The translations under genes and the position numbers were made by a program. 64,000 nt of DNA from UBA1181 sp045226255 (lineage in GTDB: Bacteria; Bacteroidota; Bacteroidia; Bacteroidales; Paludibacteraceae): the NCBI GenBank assembly GCA_045226255.1, contig JBGVCG010000001.1, positions 1 to 64,000 on the forward strand. Reading direction: 5' to 3'. The stretch's first letter is position 1, and the number at the start of each line of letters is the position of its first letter. This document shows, piece by piece, positions 8,074 to 16,368 of this stretch. The notes beneath the pieces were generated by a model, which was not told where the DNA came from, did no database searches, and saw only the letters and a list, made by a program, of their open reading frames with translations.

Positions 8074-8704
8074 CGCTTAAATTAGTTACTGTGGAATCCA
8101 CAACGGATACCGTGCCGATACCATTATGGAGGAATTTTACGTTCTTCAAAACATGGGAGACGAAGCACCCGCACTCGGCGGAAACGAACTCAACCGTATT
8201 CGTGTAATCGAAGACCAACGTGTCGATCTCGGGACGTGACACCACAAAGGTCGTATCGTCCTCCGACCAACGCATCAAACGGACCTCATCGGACCCCTCA
8301 AATGTGATAACACCGGTCGTCTCATCCAGCGTATAAGAAGGGAACTCCAAGTCCACTCCCTCCCCTCTCAGTCGTACGGACGAGCCCGCATAGAGGAATT
8401 CATATGCCGAATGGTCGGTCACCACCGCACAGGAGTACATACACCGTTCCACACGGTTGTCAAGTCGAAGCTGGATGGAAGACTCCTTGCTGCAGTTCAT
8501 CACAGAGTCGGATTCCACCCCCTTCAACACCAGCAACATCGGATTAACGGAGACGGATGTATCCATCTCGGAATAGAACATGAGTGTCGTCGGCGCATAC
8601 ATCAACTCATCGCAATGGTCATTCTTGCAGGCCGGCAACGTCATTAACGCAGCACCTGCCACAATCCATAAGACAAACGATAATCTCAACCCGATCTTCT
8701 TCAT
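8036..8704 (-). CDS. DUF6452-family lipoprotein
   Basis: 222 residues starting at ATG 8704 (MKKIGLRLSFVLW). An in-frame extension further upstream lies inside the nitroreductase gene and is not used. The start overlaps the nitroreductase stop as ATGA. The lipoprotein signal ends in LPAC, followed by KNDHCDE. The remainder is beta-rich. Its place beside a DUF6048 gene supports assignment to DUF6452. Probably a periplasmic-facing outer-membrane lipoprotein of unknown function working with the DUF6048 protein. Confidence 0.7.
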   Translation of the reverse strand: MKKIGLRLSFVLWIVAGAALMTLPACKNDHCDELMYAPTTLMFYSEMDTSVSVNPMLLVLKGVESDSVMNCSKESSIQLRLDNRVERCMYSCAVVTDHSAYEFLYAGSSVRLRGEGVDLEFPSYTLDETTGVITFEGSDEVRLMRWSEDDTTFVVSRPEIDTLVFDYTNTVEFVSAECGCFVSHVLKNVKFLHNGIGTVSVVDSTVTNLSDAKNVKIYLENY

Positions 8705-9210
8705 ATATAGGAAACTATTTCCGACAAATCCTTTCTGTTTTTCGAAGGAATCGCCTCCGTCGCAGGGAACCCGATAGGGATGATGACACAAGGCTCCCAC
8801 TCTTCAGTCAAGCCTAACATCGCCTTGCACGCTGGCGCATCGAAATTGCAGACCCAACACGTACCCAACCCCAAAGAGGCGGCGGATAAGGTGATATGCT
8901 CCGTAGCGATCGCCACATCAATGTCGCAATGGTCCTTTCCGTCTGCAGGACGCTTCCAAGAAGCCGAATGGTCGCCACACACGACGATGTAGGCGGGTGC
9001 TGTCGCGAACCACTCCCTGTCGTAGCAACCACGCAGGCGGGATTTTGCCTCCTCGCTCCGCACAACGACGAACTTCCACGGCTGCTTGTTGACAGCGGAA
9101 GGAGCCAAACGAGCGGATTCGAGCACTTTATCCAGCAACTCGTCCGACACAGGACGGGCCTGGTAGCCACGCACTGAATAACGCGTTTCAGACAATTTCA
9201 GGAAATCCAT
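8701..9210 (-). CDS. nitroreductase-family FMN oxidoreductase
   Basis: 169 residues from ATG 9210; a GTG three codons upstream is possible but overlaps the previous stop. FMN-binding features of the nitroreductase fold are visible: RYSVRGYQ (ETRYSVR) at the N-terminus, SARLAPSAVNKQPWKF, and the C-terminal half with ASLGLGTCWVCNFD and PIGFPA. Cytoplasmic NAD(P)H-dependent reduction of quinones or nitro compounds is expected; the native substrate is unknown. The stop overlaps the lipoprotein ATG by 4 bp (ATGA). Confidence 0.88.
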   Translation of the reverse strand: MDFLKLSETRYSVRGYQARPVSDELLDKVLESARLAPSAVNKQPWKFVVVRSEEAKSRLRGCYDREWFATAPAYIVVCGDHSASWKRPADGKDHCDIDVAIATEHITLSAASLGLGTCWVCNFDAPACKAMLGLTEEWEPCVIIPIGFPATEAIPSKNRKDLSEIVSYI

Positions 9211-9215
9211 AACTA

Positions 9216-9740
9216 TCACTTAAACGATTTAACTTCACTCTTCAATGCGCTCAATGCCAAATCGATAGGAGTCTCCTCCACCGCATTGTAGCGTTCTATG
9301 ACCATCTTGGACAACTCCAAGGCTGGCAAATCATCCGGCATATCCGATGCGATGGAATTAATCAATTGAATCAGGCTATCCTTCGCATTACGCGTCAACA
9401 ACCACACGTCATTGCCCACATAGATCTGTTGCGTCACATTGTGTTCGAACTCCTCACGAATCGTGTTGAGCAGAACGATATGCAACTCATGCACCGTCAT
9501 GTTAGGCAACTGGGTCCGTATCAGCAAAGACTCTGGCTTCATGCGCTCCAAGAACAAAGCGAGACGCTCGTAAGCGGTCAGCTTCACTGGGGTCAACGCC
9601 TTCGCCGACTCCTTCTTCATCTCATAGAAACGGGTACGTTCCGCATTACGCAACAAATCGCGCAGGACATAATAAGCCGCTAACAACACCAGGATACCCG
9701 GTATCGAGATCTTAGCTATTTCCAACAAGAAATTCATCAT
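9216..9740 (-). CDS. conserved membrane-anchored protein
   Basis: 174 residues. One N-terminal transmembrane helix (ISIPGILVLLAAYYVL) is followed by a charged cytoplasmic domain with LLIRTQLPNMTVHELHIVLLNTIREEFEHNVTQ-type helical sequence. I recognise it as a Bacteroidetes-specific membrane protein, probably DUF7935, with no known activity. It starts 7 nt after the glycosyltransferase stop and ends 5 nt before the nitroreductase ATG, so it sits firmly within the operon. Confidence 0.7.
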   Translation of the reverse strand: MMNFLLEIAKISIPGILVLLAAYYVLRDLLRNAERTRFYEMKKESAKALTPVKLTAYERLALFLERMKPESLLIRTQLPNMTVHELHIVLLNTIREEFEHNVTQQIYVGNDVWLLTRNAKDSLIQLINSIASDMPDDLPALELSKMVIERYNAVEETPIDLALSALKSEVKSFK

Positions 9741-9747
9741 ATCGGTA

Positions 9748-10707
9748 TCAATCTATGTTTATAGTACTTTCTAGTTTATAATCATTCCGCTCAGAAGAGG
9801 AGCGTGCGATCATCTCGCCCAAGAATCCACAAAGGAAGAGTTGCGTACCGATGATCATCGTGGTGAGCGCCAAGTAGAAATAAGGACTGTTCGCCACCAA
9901 CGGAGCGCTCGTGCCATCCAAGATATGGGCTAGCTTGTTACCGCCCACGAAGCAGACGGAGATAAAACCGATCAGGAACATCAAGGAACCCACCACACCG
10001 AAGAAATGCATCGGTTTCTTTCCGAAGGTGGAGAGGAACCACAACGACAAGAGGTCCAAATATCCGTTCACGAAACGGTTGAGACCGAACTTGGTGGAGC
10101 CATACTTGCGGGCTTGGTGGATCACCACCTTCTCGCCTATCTTCTTGAAGCCAGCGTTCTTGGCCAGATAAGGGACGTAGCGGTGCATCTCGCCATAGAC
10201 CTCGATGCTCTTCACCACATTCTTGCGGTAGGCTTTCAGTCCACAGTTGAAGTCGTGCAACTTGATGCCCGAAATGAGACGGGTAGTCGCATTGAAGAGT
10301 TTAGAAGGCAAGTTCTTGGCTAGCTTGGAGTCATATCTCTTCTTCTTCCAGCCGGACACCAAGTCATACCCTTCCTCCTTCACCATGCGGTAGAGTTCAG
10401 GGATTTCGTCGGGACTATCCTGCAGGTCAGCGTCCATCGTGATGACCACATCGCCCTGCGCACGGTCGAAACCGCAGTAGAGAGCGGCGGACTTGCCATA
10501 GTTGCGGCGGAATGAAATACCCTTCACCGTAGGGTTCTCCTTCGCCATATTCTCTATGATTTGCCAAGACGAATCAGAACTTCCGTCATTCACAAAAATC
10601 ACTTCATAAGTAAACTGATGAGCCTCCATCACACGCTTGATCCATGCGAAAAGTTCAGGGAGAGACTCCTCCTCATTGTACAAAGGGACAACAACTGAAA
10701 TGTCCAT
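9748..10707 (-). CDS. polyprenyl-phosphate glycosyltransferase, GT2 (GtrB/DPM1-like)
   Basis: 319 residues from ATG 10707; a TTG three codons earlier is less likely. GT-A fold motifs are clear: VVPLYNEEESLP, VNDGSSDSS, and the DAD nucleotide-metal motif in ITMDADLQDSP. The C-terminus has two transmembrane helices (FFGVVGSLMFLIGFISVCFV and YLALTTMIIGTQLFLCGF). This is the architecture of enzymes that load a sugar onto undecaprenyl phosphate for envelope glycan modification. It lies 5 nt after the DUF4199 gene, a pairing common in Bacteroidetes. Confidence 0.88.
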   Translation of the reverse strand: MDISVVVPLYNEEESLPELFAWIKRVMEAHQFTYEVIFVNDGSSDSSWQIIENMAKENPTVKGISFRRNYGKSAALYCGFDRAQGDVVITMDADLQDSPDEIPELYRMVKEEGYDLVSGWKKKRYDSKLAKNLPSKLFNATTRLISGIKLHDFNCGLKAYRKNVVKSIEVYGEMHRYVPYLAKNAGFKKIGEKVVIHQARKYGSTKFGLNRFVNGYLDLLSLWFLSTFGKKPMHFFGVVGSLMFLIGFISVCFVGGNKLAHILDGTSAPLVANSPYFYLALTTMIIGTQLFLCGFLGEMIARSSSERNDYKLESTINID

Positions 10708-10712
10708 ATCTT

Positions 10713-11207
10713 TCAACTATTATTTTTTTTATTTTTTCTAACAATAGAGGCGGAAGCGATGAGCGAGATAAGACTTCCCAAGATCGAGAAGATCCAAATG
10801 GAAGAGAATGCCATATCCGCAGCGGAGGTGTTCCGCATCTCTTCTGCCACGGCCACCTGATCCTCCGTCGTAGCGTGCTTCGCCCAATACTGGGAAGAGA
10901 CGTGCACCGCTTGGGCAAAACCATCCGGGTCGATCCACCGACAATAAACGAAGACGGCGACTGCCACAATCGTCGATGCGAAGAACGACATAAACACGCA
11001 CAAATGGAACGATTTCCCAAAAGGAATAAATCCCCCCAATACGTTGTCCCGGTAATCCCCCACATACATCGTCATACACCGATAGAAGGAGAAAAGCATC
11101 ATGACCATCAGGAACAAGGAAATGGCCGGAGAAAGGACGGTCAGGTATATGCAACCCGCCAAAATCAAGCCGAGGACTAGTCCCCCGCGCATTGACACCT
11201 CAACCAT
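10713..11207 (-). CDS. DUF4199 membrane protein
   Basis: 164 residues from ATG 11207; an in-frame TTG at 11228 is the only upstream alternative. Four hydrophobic segments (GLVLGLILAGCIYLTV, SLFLMVMMLFSFY, FMSFFASTIVAVAVFVY, WIFSILGSLISLIASAS) and an extracytoplasmic charged loop match DUF4199, a Bacteroidetes inner-membrane family usually beside a GT2 gene, as here. It is the first gene of the operon running to 7291. A -7-like TATTTTTG lies at 11255-11248 without a matching -33. Confidence 0.78.
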   Translation of the reverse strand: MVEVSMRGGLVLGLILAGCIYLTVLSPAISLFLMVMMLFSFYRCMTMYVGDYRDNVLGGFIPFGKSFHLCVFMSFFASTIVAVAVFVYCRWIDPDGFAQAVHVSSQYWAKHATTEDQVAVAEEMRNTSAADMAFSSIWIFSILGSLISLIASASIVRKNKKNNS

Positions 11208-11309
11208 ATTTTGTGATGTTTTTTCCAACTTTCACCCAATTTCTCCACAAAAATACTCTTTTTTCAGTCCATACCGTAATTTTTCAAGAAAAATAATTAG
11301 TCGAAAGCG

Positions 11310-11340
11310 TTTGTCAGTATGAAAAAAATGTCTACTTTCG
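11310..11340 (+). promoter_or_regulatory. promoter of SRP RNA-tRNA transcript
   Basis: TTTG at 11310-11313, 19 bp, TACTTTCG at 11333-11340. It fits the -33/-7 consensus with the TAnnTTCG variant. Initiation falls a few bases downstream, at the 5' end of the SRP RNA. Confidence 0.75.
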
Positions 11341-11341
11341 C

Positions 11342-11443
11342 GGTGGGTAAGTCCTACACGACCAGCTCCCTTCTAGTTCCCCAGGGCCTGACCGCAGCAA
11401 GGAGAGTCGGTTGTAGCGGTGCGATGTAGTAAGCTTGCCCACC
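11342..11443 (+). ncRNA. ffs: signal recognition particle RNA, small bacterial type
   Basis: About 102 nt. The terminal helix is GGTGGGTAAG (11342-11351) with CTTGCCCACC (11434-11443), 10 bp with one wobble. The apical part carries the Ffh-binding signature: CAGG, a URRC-type TGAC tip instead of GGAA, and the asymmetric AGCA side. It would bind Ffh for co-translational targeting to the membrane. No Alu domain, as expected for the 4.5S class. The 3' end abuts tRNA-Thr with a single intervening base. Confidence 0.9.
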
Positions 11444-11444
11444 T

Positions 11445-11518
11445 GCCTCTTTAGCTCAGTTGGCCAGAGCACGTGATTTGTAATCTCGGGGTCGTTGGTT
11501 CGAATCCGACAAGAGGCT
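11445..11518 (+). tRNA. tRNA-Thr (anticodon TGT)
   Basis: Acceptor arms GCCTCTT (11445-11451) and AAGAGGC (11511-11517) pair fully. The D-arm AGCTCAGTTGGCCAGAGC, a 7-nt anticodon loop TTTGTAA with anticodon TGT, and the T-loop GGTTCGAATCC are all present. The discriminator is T; CCA is not encoded. It is transcribed behind the SRP RNA. Confidence 0.95.
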
Positions 11519-11527
11519 CAAAAAGAA

Positions 11528-11554
11528 AGCCAGTGTTCTCCACTGGCTTTTTTG
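11528..11554 (+). terminator. terminator of SRP RNA-tRNA-Thr unit
   Basis: AAGCCAGTG (11528-11536), loop TTCTC, CACTGGCTT (11542-11550) and a T-run to 11554 form a strong intrinsic terminator 10 nt after the tRNA. Confidence 0.9.
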
Positions 11555-11585
11555 TTATATATACCCCCAAAACACGACGAATAAC

Positions 11586-11616
11586 TTGTTTGTTATATAT
11601 TTGTTATATATATTTG
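11586..11616 (+). promoter_or_regulatory. candidate promoter for small RNA
   Basis: TTG at 11586-11588, 20 bp, TATATTTG at 11609-11616. A second TATATTTG-like copy lies just upstream. The next feature on this strand is a terminator at 11649-11692 and no ORF lies between. Confidence 0.45.
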
Positions 11617-11621
11617 CAACG

Positions 11622-11692
11622 GGTCGAGGCGTAAGTTGAGAACCGAGGTCCCTTCCGTTAGTGTGAATAGCTGATGGAAGGGAAGTTTTTTT
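11622..11692 (+). ncRNA. candidate small RNA ending in an intrinsic terminator
   Basis: A roughly 70-nt interval between a TATATTTG promoter and a strong hairpin: TCCCTTCC (11649-11656) with GGAAGGGA (11676-11683), the stem extending inward through GTTAG/CTGAT, followed by seven T (11686-11692). The T-run is on the plus strand, so the terminator does not serve recQ, which ends on the opposite strand at 11744. The tRNA transcript already has its own terminator. No coding frame. Identity unknown. Confidence 0.4.
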
Positions 11693-11726
11693 ATATACTG
11701 GCGTTAAAACCACTATCCCTTCTGTT

Positions 11727-11756
11727 CTTTTAACTCTTAACTCTTAATTCTTAACT
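11727..11756. repeat. post-stop A/T repeat (AACTCTTAATTC family), copy 1
   Basis: Tandem TTAACTC/TTAATTC heptamers running into the recQ stop codon. Similar sequence recurs at 16228, 20618, 25828, 30926, 44393 and more weakly at 33025 and 49185, in every case beside a stop codon or gene end. Confidence 0.7.
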
Positions 11757-13669
11757 TTCCTCATTCTTATCCAGTCCGCATCATCCACCTCAACAATCCC
11801 TTGGTCACGCAGGTGTCGCACGACCGTGAAGAACTTCTTCTCGTCAACATCCGTCATCGACAGCAGGGAACGGATCGGCTTGGGAGAATCAGCTAATTGC
11901 TCGACGAGGAGATCCCGCACCATATCAAACTGGTAGTTCGTCAGCCCCGAATCATTCTTACCCAAGCAGTAGTCGCACGCCCCGCAATCATGGGAGTTCT
12001 CCTCCCCAAAATAGCGCAAGAGCATTCTACTTCGGCAATGGGAGTCGTCCGTCGCATAGGCGATCACCCGCTCAATCCGTCCGGCGAAACGAGCCAGACG
12101 CTCCTCGTACACCTCCTTCGAGATGTAGAGGCGGGACTCCTCCACCCTACGTTTCAGGAACTTAATGTAAGGGGTCTTCTTGCCTGGTATATAATCAATC
12201 ACCCCATAATACCGCAGTTTGGAGAGTTTATGGTACATCTCGTCACGGGTGAGCTTCAGCCGCTTCGCCATATCAGCCTCATCAATCCGCACATAGTCGG
12301 CGAACAAACCCGAATAGGAACGGAGCAACATCTCCAGGATATCGTCCAAGATGGGTTCGGTGGAGAAATCGTAATCATACAACTTACGGCGAGGCACGGA
12401 GAACATCACCCGAGAACCCAAGTTCAGCTCGTCCGTCAGCTCTAAGTATTCCGCCTGCTGTAGGATCTTCAGCGCACTGAACGTCTGCGTGATGGGCAGG
12501 TGGAAGGAACTGCAGAAATCGCTCAGGCTGAAGGAGTGCATGAAGTCCTCGCCCTCCCCCTCACCTATCTGGAAGTAGCAAGCCACCTTCGTGTAGACAT
12601 CCTTGATGAAATCACGGGAAGGATAAGACTCCGCGACACGTTTCTTCAGGTTCGTGATGTCCATCTTATTGTAAAGCAGGATAGCATAGGAACGCTTCTC
12701 GTCACGACCCGCACGCCCCGCCTCCTGGAAGTAGGCTTCCAGCGTATCGGCTAAGTCGACATGAATGACAGTGCGCACATCAGGCTTGTCGATACCCATA
12801 CCGAAGGCGTTCGTCGCCACGATCACGCGGCACTCGCCCGTCCGCCAAGCCTCCTGTTTGCGGTTCTTCGTCTCTTGGCTCAGTCCCGCATGGAAATGAT
12901 CCGCCACCACGCCATGCTGCTTCAGCCAATCGGCTATCTCCTTGGTCTTCTCACGGCTACGCACATAGACGATGGAAGTGCCGGGAACCTTCTCCAGAAT
13001 TTTCAGCATCTGCCCCAACTTATCATCCGTCTTGCGCACGACGTAGGCGATGTTCTTCCGCTCGAAGCTTTTCTGGAAGACCACCCCGTGGCGGAACCTC
13101 AGCTTACGCTGGATATCCTCCACCACATCCGGTGTGGCGGTGGCGGTCAAGGCCAGCACAGGCACATCAGGCAATAGTTCGCGCGCATCAGCGATATGTA
13201 GGTAGGAAGGGCGGAAGTCATAGCCCCATTGGGAGATACAGTGTGACTCGTCCACCGCGATCATGCAGATATCCATCAGTTTCATCTTCTGGCGGAAGAA
13301 CTCCGTGCCTAACCTCTCCGGCGAGACGTACAGGAATTTATAATCCCCATAGATGCAGTTGTCCAAGGTGACGAAGATCTCCTCGTTGGTCATGCCCGAA
13401 TAGATGGCCGCAGCCATGATTCCCTTGTCCCGCAGGTTGTCGACCTGGTCTTTCATCAAAGCGATCAGGGGAGTGACCACCAGGCAGAGGCCCTTCATGG
13501 CAAGGGTCGGCACCTGGAAGGTGATGCTCTTACCACCTCCCGTAGGCATCAGGCCCAGAACGTCCCTACCCTCGTAGACCGCACGGACAATGTCCAGCTG
13601 GAGCGGGCGGAAGTCTGAGTACCCCCAATATTTGCGAAGAATAGACTTGAAAATATTATCGTCTGCCAT
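11744..13669 (-). CDS. recQ: RecQ-family ATP-dependent DNA helicase
   Basis: 641 residues from ATG 13669 (MADDNIFKSIL); an ATG eight codons earlier adds a non-conserved leader. Superfamily-2 motifs in order: RPLQLDIV, Walker A PTGGGKS, TPLIALMKDQ, DESHCISQWG (DEAH-like box), LTATATP, then the helicase C domain with VYVRSREKTK and QEAGRAGRDE. The zinc-binding Cys cluster is present (HCRS, then CGACDYC). The C-terminus ends soon after the winged-helix region, without an evident HRDC domain. A 3'-5' helicase acting in recombination and fork repair. Bacteroidetes often carry two RecQ paralogs, so it may be the second copy. Confidence 0.93.
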   Translation of the reverse strand: MADDNIFKSILRKYWGYSDFRPLQLDIVRAVYEGRDVLGLMPTGGGKSITFQVPTLAMKGLCLVVTPLIALMKDQVDNLRDKGIMAAAIYSGMTNEEIFVTLDNCIYGDYKFLYVSPERLGTEFFRQKMKLMDICMIAVDESHCISQWGYDFRPSYLHIADARELLPDVPVLALTATATPDVVEDIQRKLRFRHGVVFQKSFERKNIAYVVRKTDDKLGQMLKILEKVPGTSIVYVRSREKTKEIADWLKQHGVVADHFHAGLSQETKNRKQEAWRTGECRVIVATNAFGMGIDKPDVRTVIHVDLADTLEAYFQEAGRAGRDEKRSYAILLYNKMDITNLKKRVAESYPSRDFIKDVYTKVACYFQIGEGEGEDFMHSFSLSDFCSSFHLPITQTFSALKILQQAEYLELTDELNLGSRVMFSVPRRKLYDYDFSTEPILDDILEMLLRSYSGLFADYVRIDEADMAKRLKLTRDEMYHKLSKLRYYGVIDYIPGKKTPYIKFLKRRVEESRLYISKEVYEERLARFAGRIERVIAYATDDSHCRSRMLLRYFGEENSHDCGACDYCLGKNDSGLTNYQFDMVRDLLVEQLADSPKPIRSLLSMTDVDEKKFFTVVRHLRDQGIVEVDDADWIRMRKVKN

Positions 13670-13962
13670 GGGACTGTTTTTATAATGATACATTGGTCAT
13701 CGTGCGCCAGCGATTCAACTCGCAAACGGTAGAAATGTAGTAAAACACGTGAAATCCGTCCTTGGAACAATCGCCCCACACGACCCAGCATTATTTAACT
13801 TCTCGTATGTTGCCGTAAAGTTACGGAAAAACGCAATATTCTTTTTCAATCCTAAAATAAAAACAGAGAAAAAATTGCTTTTTTACTCGCATAGTGGTAA
13901 ATTACGCCTTAATTGGCACGGTGGAATATACCCCGCGCGAAAGAACAAAAAACAGTTACGAG

Positions 13963-14676
13963 ATGGACAGCAAAAAAGATCCGATGGGTAGGGCCATAGC
14001 GGACTACCACCAAGGCAAGAAAACGGGCAAAATCAGGGTGTTCTCCCCTATGTTCGATGAGGACGAGATACCCGTGGAGACACTATTCCGCAAGTATGAG
14101 GAGATGCCGGAGATTGAGCGGAAGGCCCTCGGCATGACCCGAGGCAAGACACTCGACGTGGGAGCCGGATCGGGCTGCCATACGCTTGTCCTCCAGCAGA
14201 AAGGCGTGGAGGTGACCGCCATCGACATCTCACCGCTCTCCGTCGAGACGATGAAACAACGGGGCGTCAAGGATGCGAAGGAGCAAGACTTCTTCACCCT
14301 AAAAGGGAAATACGACACCATCCTCATGCTGATGAACGGAATCGGCATCGTCGGAACGCTGGAACGTCTGCCCGACTTCTTCCGTCACCTCGACAACCTA
14401 CTGGCACCCGGAGGACAACTGCTCTGCGACTCGTCGGACATCAGCTACGTGTTCGAGGACGAAGAGGGTTTCATCGAATATCCGGAAGAGTCCGCCTATT
14501 TCGGAGAGCTATCGTTCCGGATGCAATACAAAGAGACCGTCGGGGAAGCGTTCGATTGGCTCTACATAGATGCGGACACGCTGCGGCAGAAAGCAGAGGA
14601 GAACGGTTACAGTGTCGAAGTGGTGGCCGAGGGAGAGCACTACGATTACCTGGCAAGGATAACGAAGGTCCGATGA
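13963..14676 (+). CDS. class I SAM-dependent methyltransferase
   Basis: 237 residues from ATG 13963 (MDSKKDPMGRAIADY); upstream in-frame sequence looks like leader. SAM-binding motif I is LDVGAGSGCHTLVL, with acidic VTAIDIS as motif II and DTILMLMNGIGIVG as motif IV/post-I region. The N-terminal segment MGRAIADYHQGKKTGKI with FDEDEIPVETLFR is conserved in a Bacteroidetes methyltransferase group of unknown substrate. Cytoplasmic. It is divergent from recQ; the 293-bp gap holds no clear promoter motif. Confidence 0.82.
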   Translation: MDSKKDPMGRAIADYHQGKKTGKIRVFSPMFDEDEIPVETLFRKYEEMPEIERKALGMTRGKTLDVGAGSGCHTLVLQQKGVEVTAIDISPLSVETMKQRGVKDAKEQDFFTLKGKYDTILMLMNGIGIVGTLERLPDFFRHLDNLLAPGGQLLCDSSDISYVFEDEEGFIEYPEESAYFGELSFRMQYKETVGEAFDWLYIDADTLRQKAEENGYSVEVVAEGEHYDYLARITKVR

Positions 14677-14727
14677 CAGGGGCAAGAAAAGGGCGTAGAA
14701 CCAGTTACATAATAAGCCAAAAAGAAA

Positions 14728-14735
14728 TAACTTTG
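14728..14735 (+). promoter_or_regulatory. -7 box TAACTTTG of DUF4403 gene
   Basis: TAACTTTG matches TAnnTTTG and lies 23 bp before the ATG at 14758. The -33 region has no TTTG, so this is a partial match. Confidence 0.4.
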
Positions 14736-14757
14736 CACATAGACAAAAAGAGATCCT

Positions 14758-16227
14758 ATGAAAACAAAAATACTCATCATACTATCATTTCTCCTGACCT
14801 TCCAACTCTCGGAAGCCAGACGGAACAGGAACGTGGTGCAGGAGCCGGACTCTGTCCGCATCGACACCACCGCCGCCAAAGACCTAGGAATCAACTTCGA
14901 CACGGAGACGGATTCCCTCATCGTGGAGGAACGCCCGGAGGAGACCTACGTGCCTGTCGTTTACACCCCCAAGACCTCCGTCCTGCACATCCCTATAGAA
15001 ATCAATATGGCCTTGATGGAGAAGATCATCAACGACAACTTCCAAGGCCTCATCTACGAAGACAACAATATCGAGGACGATAGTTTGATGATCAAGGCGT
15101 GGAAGGAGCAGGACTTCATGATCGCCTACGACGGAAACGAACTCACCTACCGGGTGCCCATCAAGCTTTGGATCAAGAAACGGTTCGACCTAGGCATCAC
15201 GACGACCGACAGGGAAATCGAAGGCTCCATCAGCATGACCTTCAAGACAAAAATAGCCTTCTCCAAAGACTGGAGCATCGTATCGGAGACAAAAATCGTT
15301 GAGTATAAATGGATTAAGACACCGACCATCAAGGTCATCGGATTGAACATCCCTATCACCGCCATTGCGGAGAAACTGATTAAGAACAACCAAGCGGACA
15401 TAGGAAAGGCCATCGACAAATCCATCCGTGAATACATCCCGCTCAAGAGCTACGTGGCGAACATCTGGAACACCGTGCAGGACCCGATCGACATCAGCAC
15501 AGCAGACTACAAAGCATGGATTAGAACCACGCCTAAACAGCTGTACAGCACGCCTATACACGGAGAATACGGCATCCTACGGACGACGGTCGGCATCCAA
15601 TGCCTCATGGAGGTTTTCATGGGCAAAACACCTAAAAACTACACGAAACGGACCGCCATTCCCCCCTATAAGCAATACAAGGAAACGGACGGAAGCTTCT
15701 CCATCAACATATTGGGGGACATTCCATACGAGCTGGTAGACTCCGTGGCCAAGAGCATCATGGTCGGAGAGGTGTTCGGAGAAGGCAGGCACCAAATCAT
15801 CGTGGATAGCATTGAGGTCTACGGACAAACGACGGAACTGGTCATCGGACTGGATGTGTCGGGCTTCATCAACGGTAAGATATACCTGACGGGCATTCCT
15901 TACTTCGACCATGAGATGTCCTCGATACGGGTCAAGGACGTGGATTATAGAATCACCACCAAGAACGTGCTGGCTAAAATCGTCAACCTATTCTACAAGA
16001 AAGGCTTAAAGCGAAAGATCGAGGAGAATATGATCTTCTCGCTGAAGGAGGAGCTCTCCCTCATCAAGGAGATGAGCCGTTCCGAGCTCTTCAATATGGA
16101 GGTCATGAAGAACGTAAGGTTGAACGGATTCATCGAGAAACTCATCGTGAATAAGATATTCCTCACGGAGGAGGGTATCAAGGCAGACCTGGACATCAAG
16201 GGGAAGATGACGGTGAAAATGCAGTAG
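14758..16227 (+). CDS. DUF4403 exported protein
   Basis: 489 residues with a signal peptide (IILSFLLTFQLSEA). The rest alternates long amphipathic strands with repeated ITA-like hydrophobic patterns (NIPITAIAEKLIKNNQADIGKAI). Two similar halves are consistent with DUF4403, a family with BPI/TULIP-like lipid-binding character predicted for the periplasm or outer membrane. No lipobox and no T9SS tail. Function unproven; a hydrophobic-ligand carrier is an inference from family type. A bidirectional terminator follows. Confidence 0.72.
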   Translation: MKTKILIILSFLLTFQLSEARRNRNVVQEPDSVRIDTTAAKDLGINFDTETDSLIVEERPEETYVPVVYTPKTSVLHIPIEINMALMEKIINDNFQGLIYEDNNIEDDSLMIKAWKEQDFMIAYDGNELTYRVPIKLWIKKRFDLGITTTDREIEGSISMTFKTKIAFSKDWSIVSETKIVEYKWIKTPTIKVIGLNIPITAIAEKLIKNNQADIGKAIDKSIREYIPLKSYVANIWNTVQDPIDISTADYKAWIRTTPKQLYSTPIHGEYGILRTTVGIQCLMEVFMGKTPKNYTKRTAIPPYKQYKETDGSFSINILGDIPYELVDSVAKSIMVGEVFGEGRHQIIVDSIEVYGQTTELVIGLDVSGFINGKIYLTGIPYFDHEMSSIRVKDVDYRITTKNVLAKIVNLFYKKGLKRKIEENMIFSLKEELSLIKEMSRSELFNMEVMKNVRLNGFIEKLIVNKIFLTEEGIKADLDIKGKMTVKMQ

Positions 16228-16256
16228 AAGTAAGAGTTAAGAAATAAGAGTTGAAG
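16228..16256. repeat. post-stop A/T repeat, copy 2
   Basis: Immediately after the DUF4403 stop: AAGAGTTAAG and AAATAAGAGTTG units, the reverse complement of the copy beside recQ. Confidence 0.65.
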
Positions 16257-16318
16257 GAGAATCCATAGGTTCCGTTGGTTCCTCTATATAGAATGGATAT
16301 GAGCGGACCATCCACAAA

Positions 16319-16353
16319 AAAAATCGGTCAGGAGCACATCCCGACCGATTTTT
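16319..16353. terminator. bidirectional terminator
   Basis: AAAAATCGGTC (16319-16329), 13-nt loop, GACCGATTTTT (16343-16353). The A-run on one side and T-run on the other let it stop both the DUF4403 transcript and the convergent recJ-ycxB transcript. Confidence 0.9.
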
Positions 16354-16368
16354 TCTATTCTATTTCTA

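Noticed and set aside
8704..8800. 32-residue N-terminal extension of the DUF6452 lipoprotein
   Set aside because: It lies inside the nitroreductase gene and would bury the signal peptide; ATG 8704 with the ATGA overlap is preferred.
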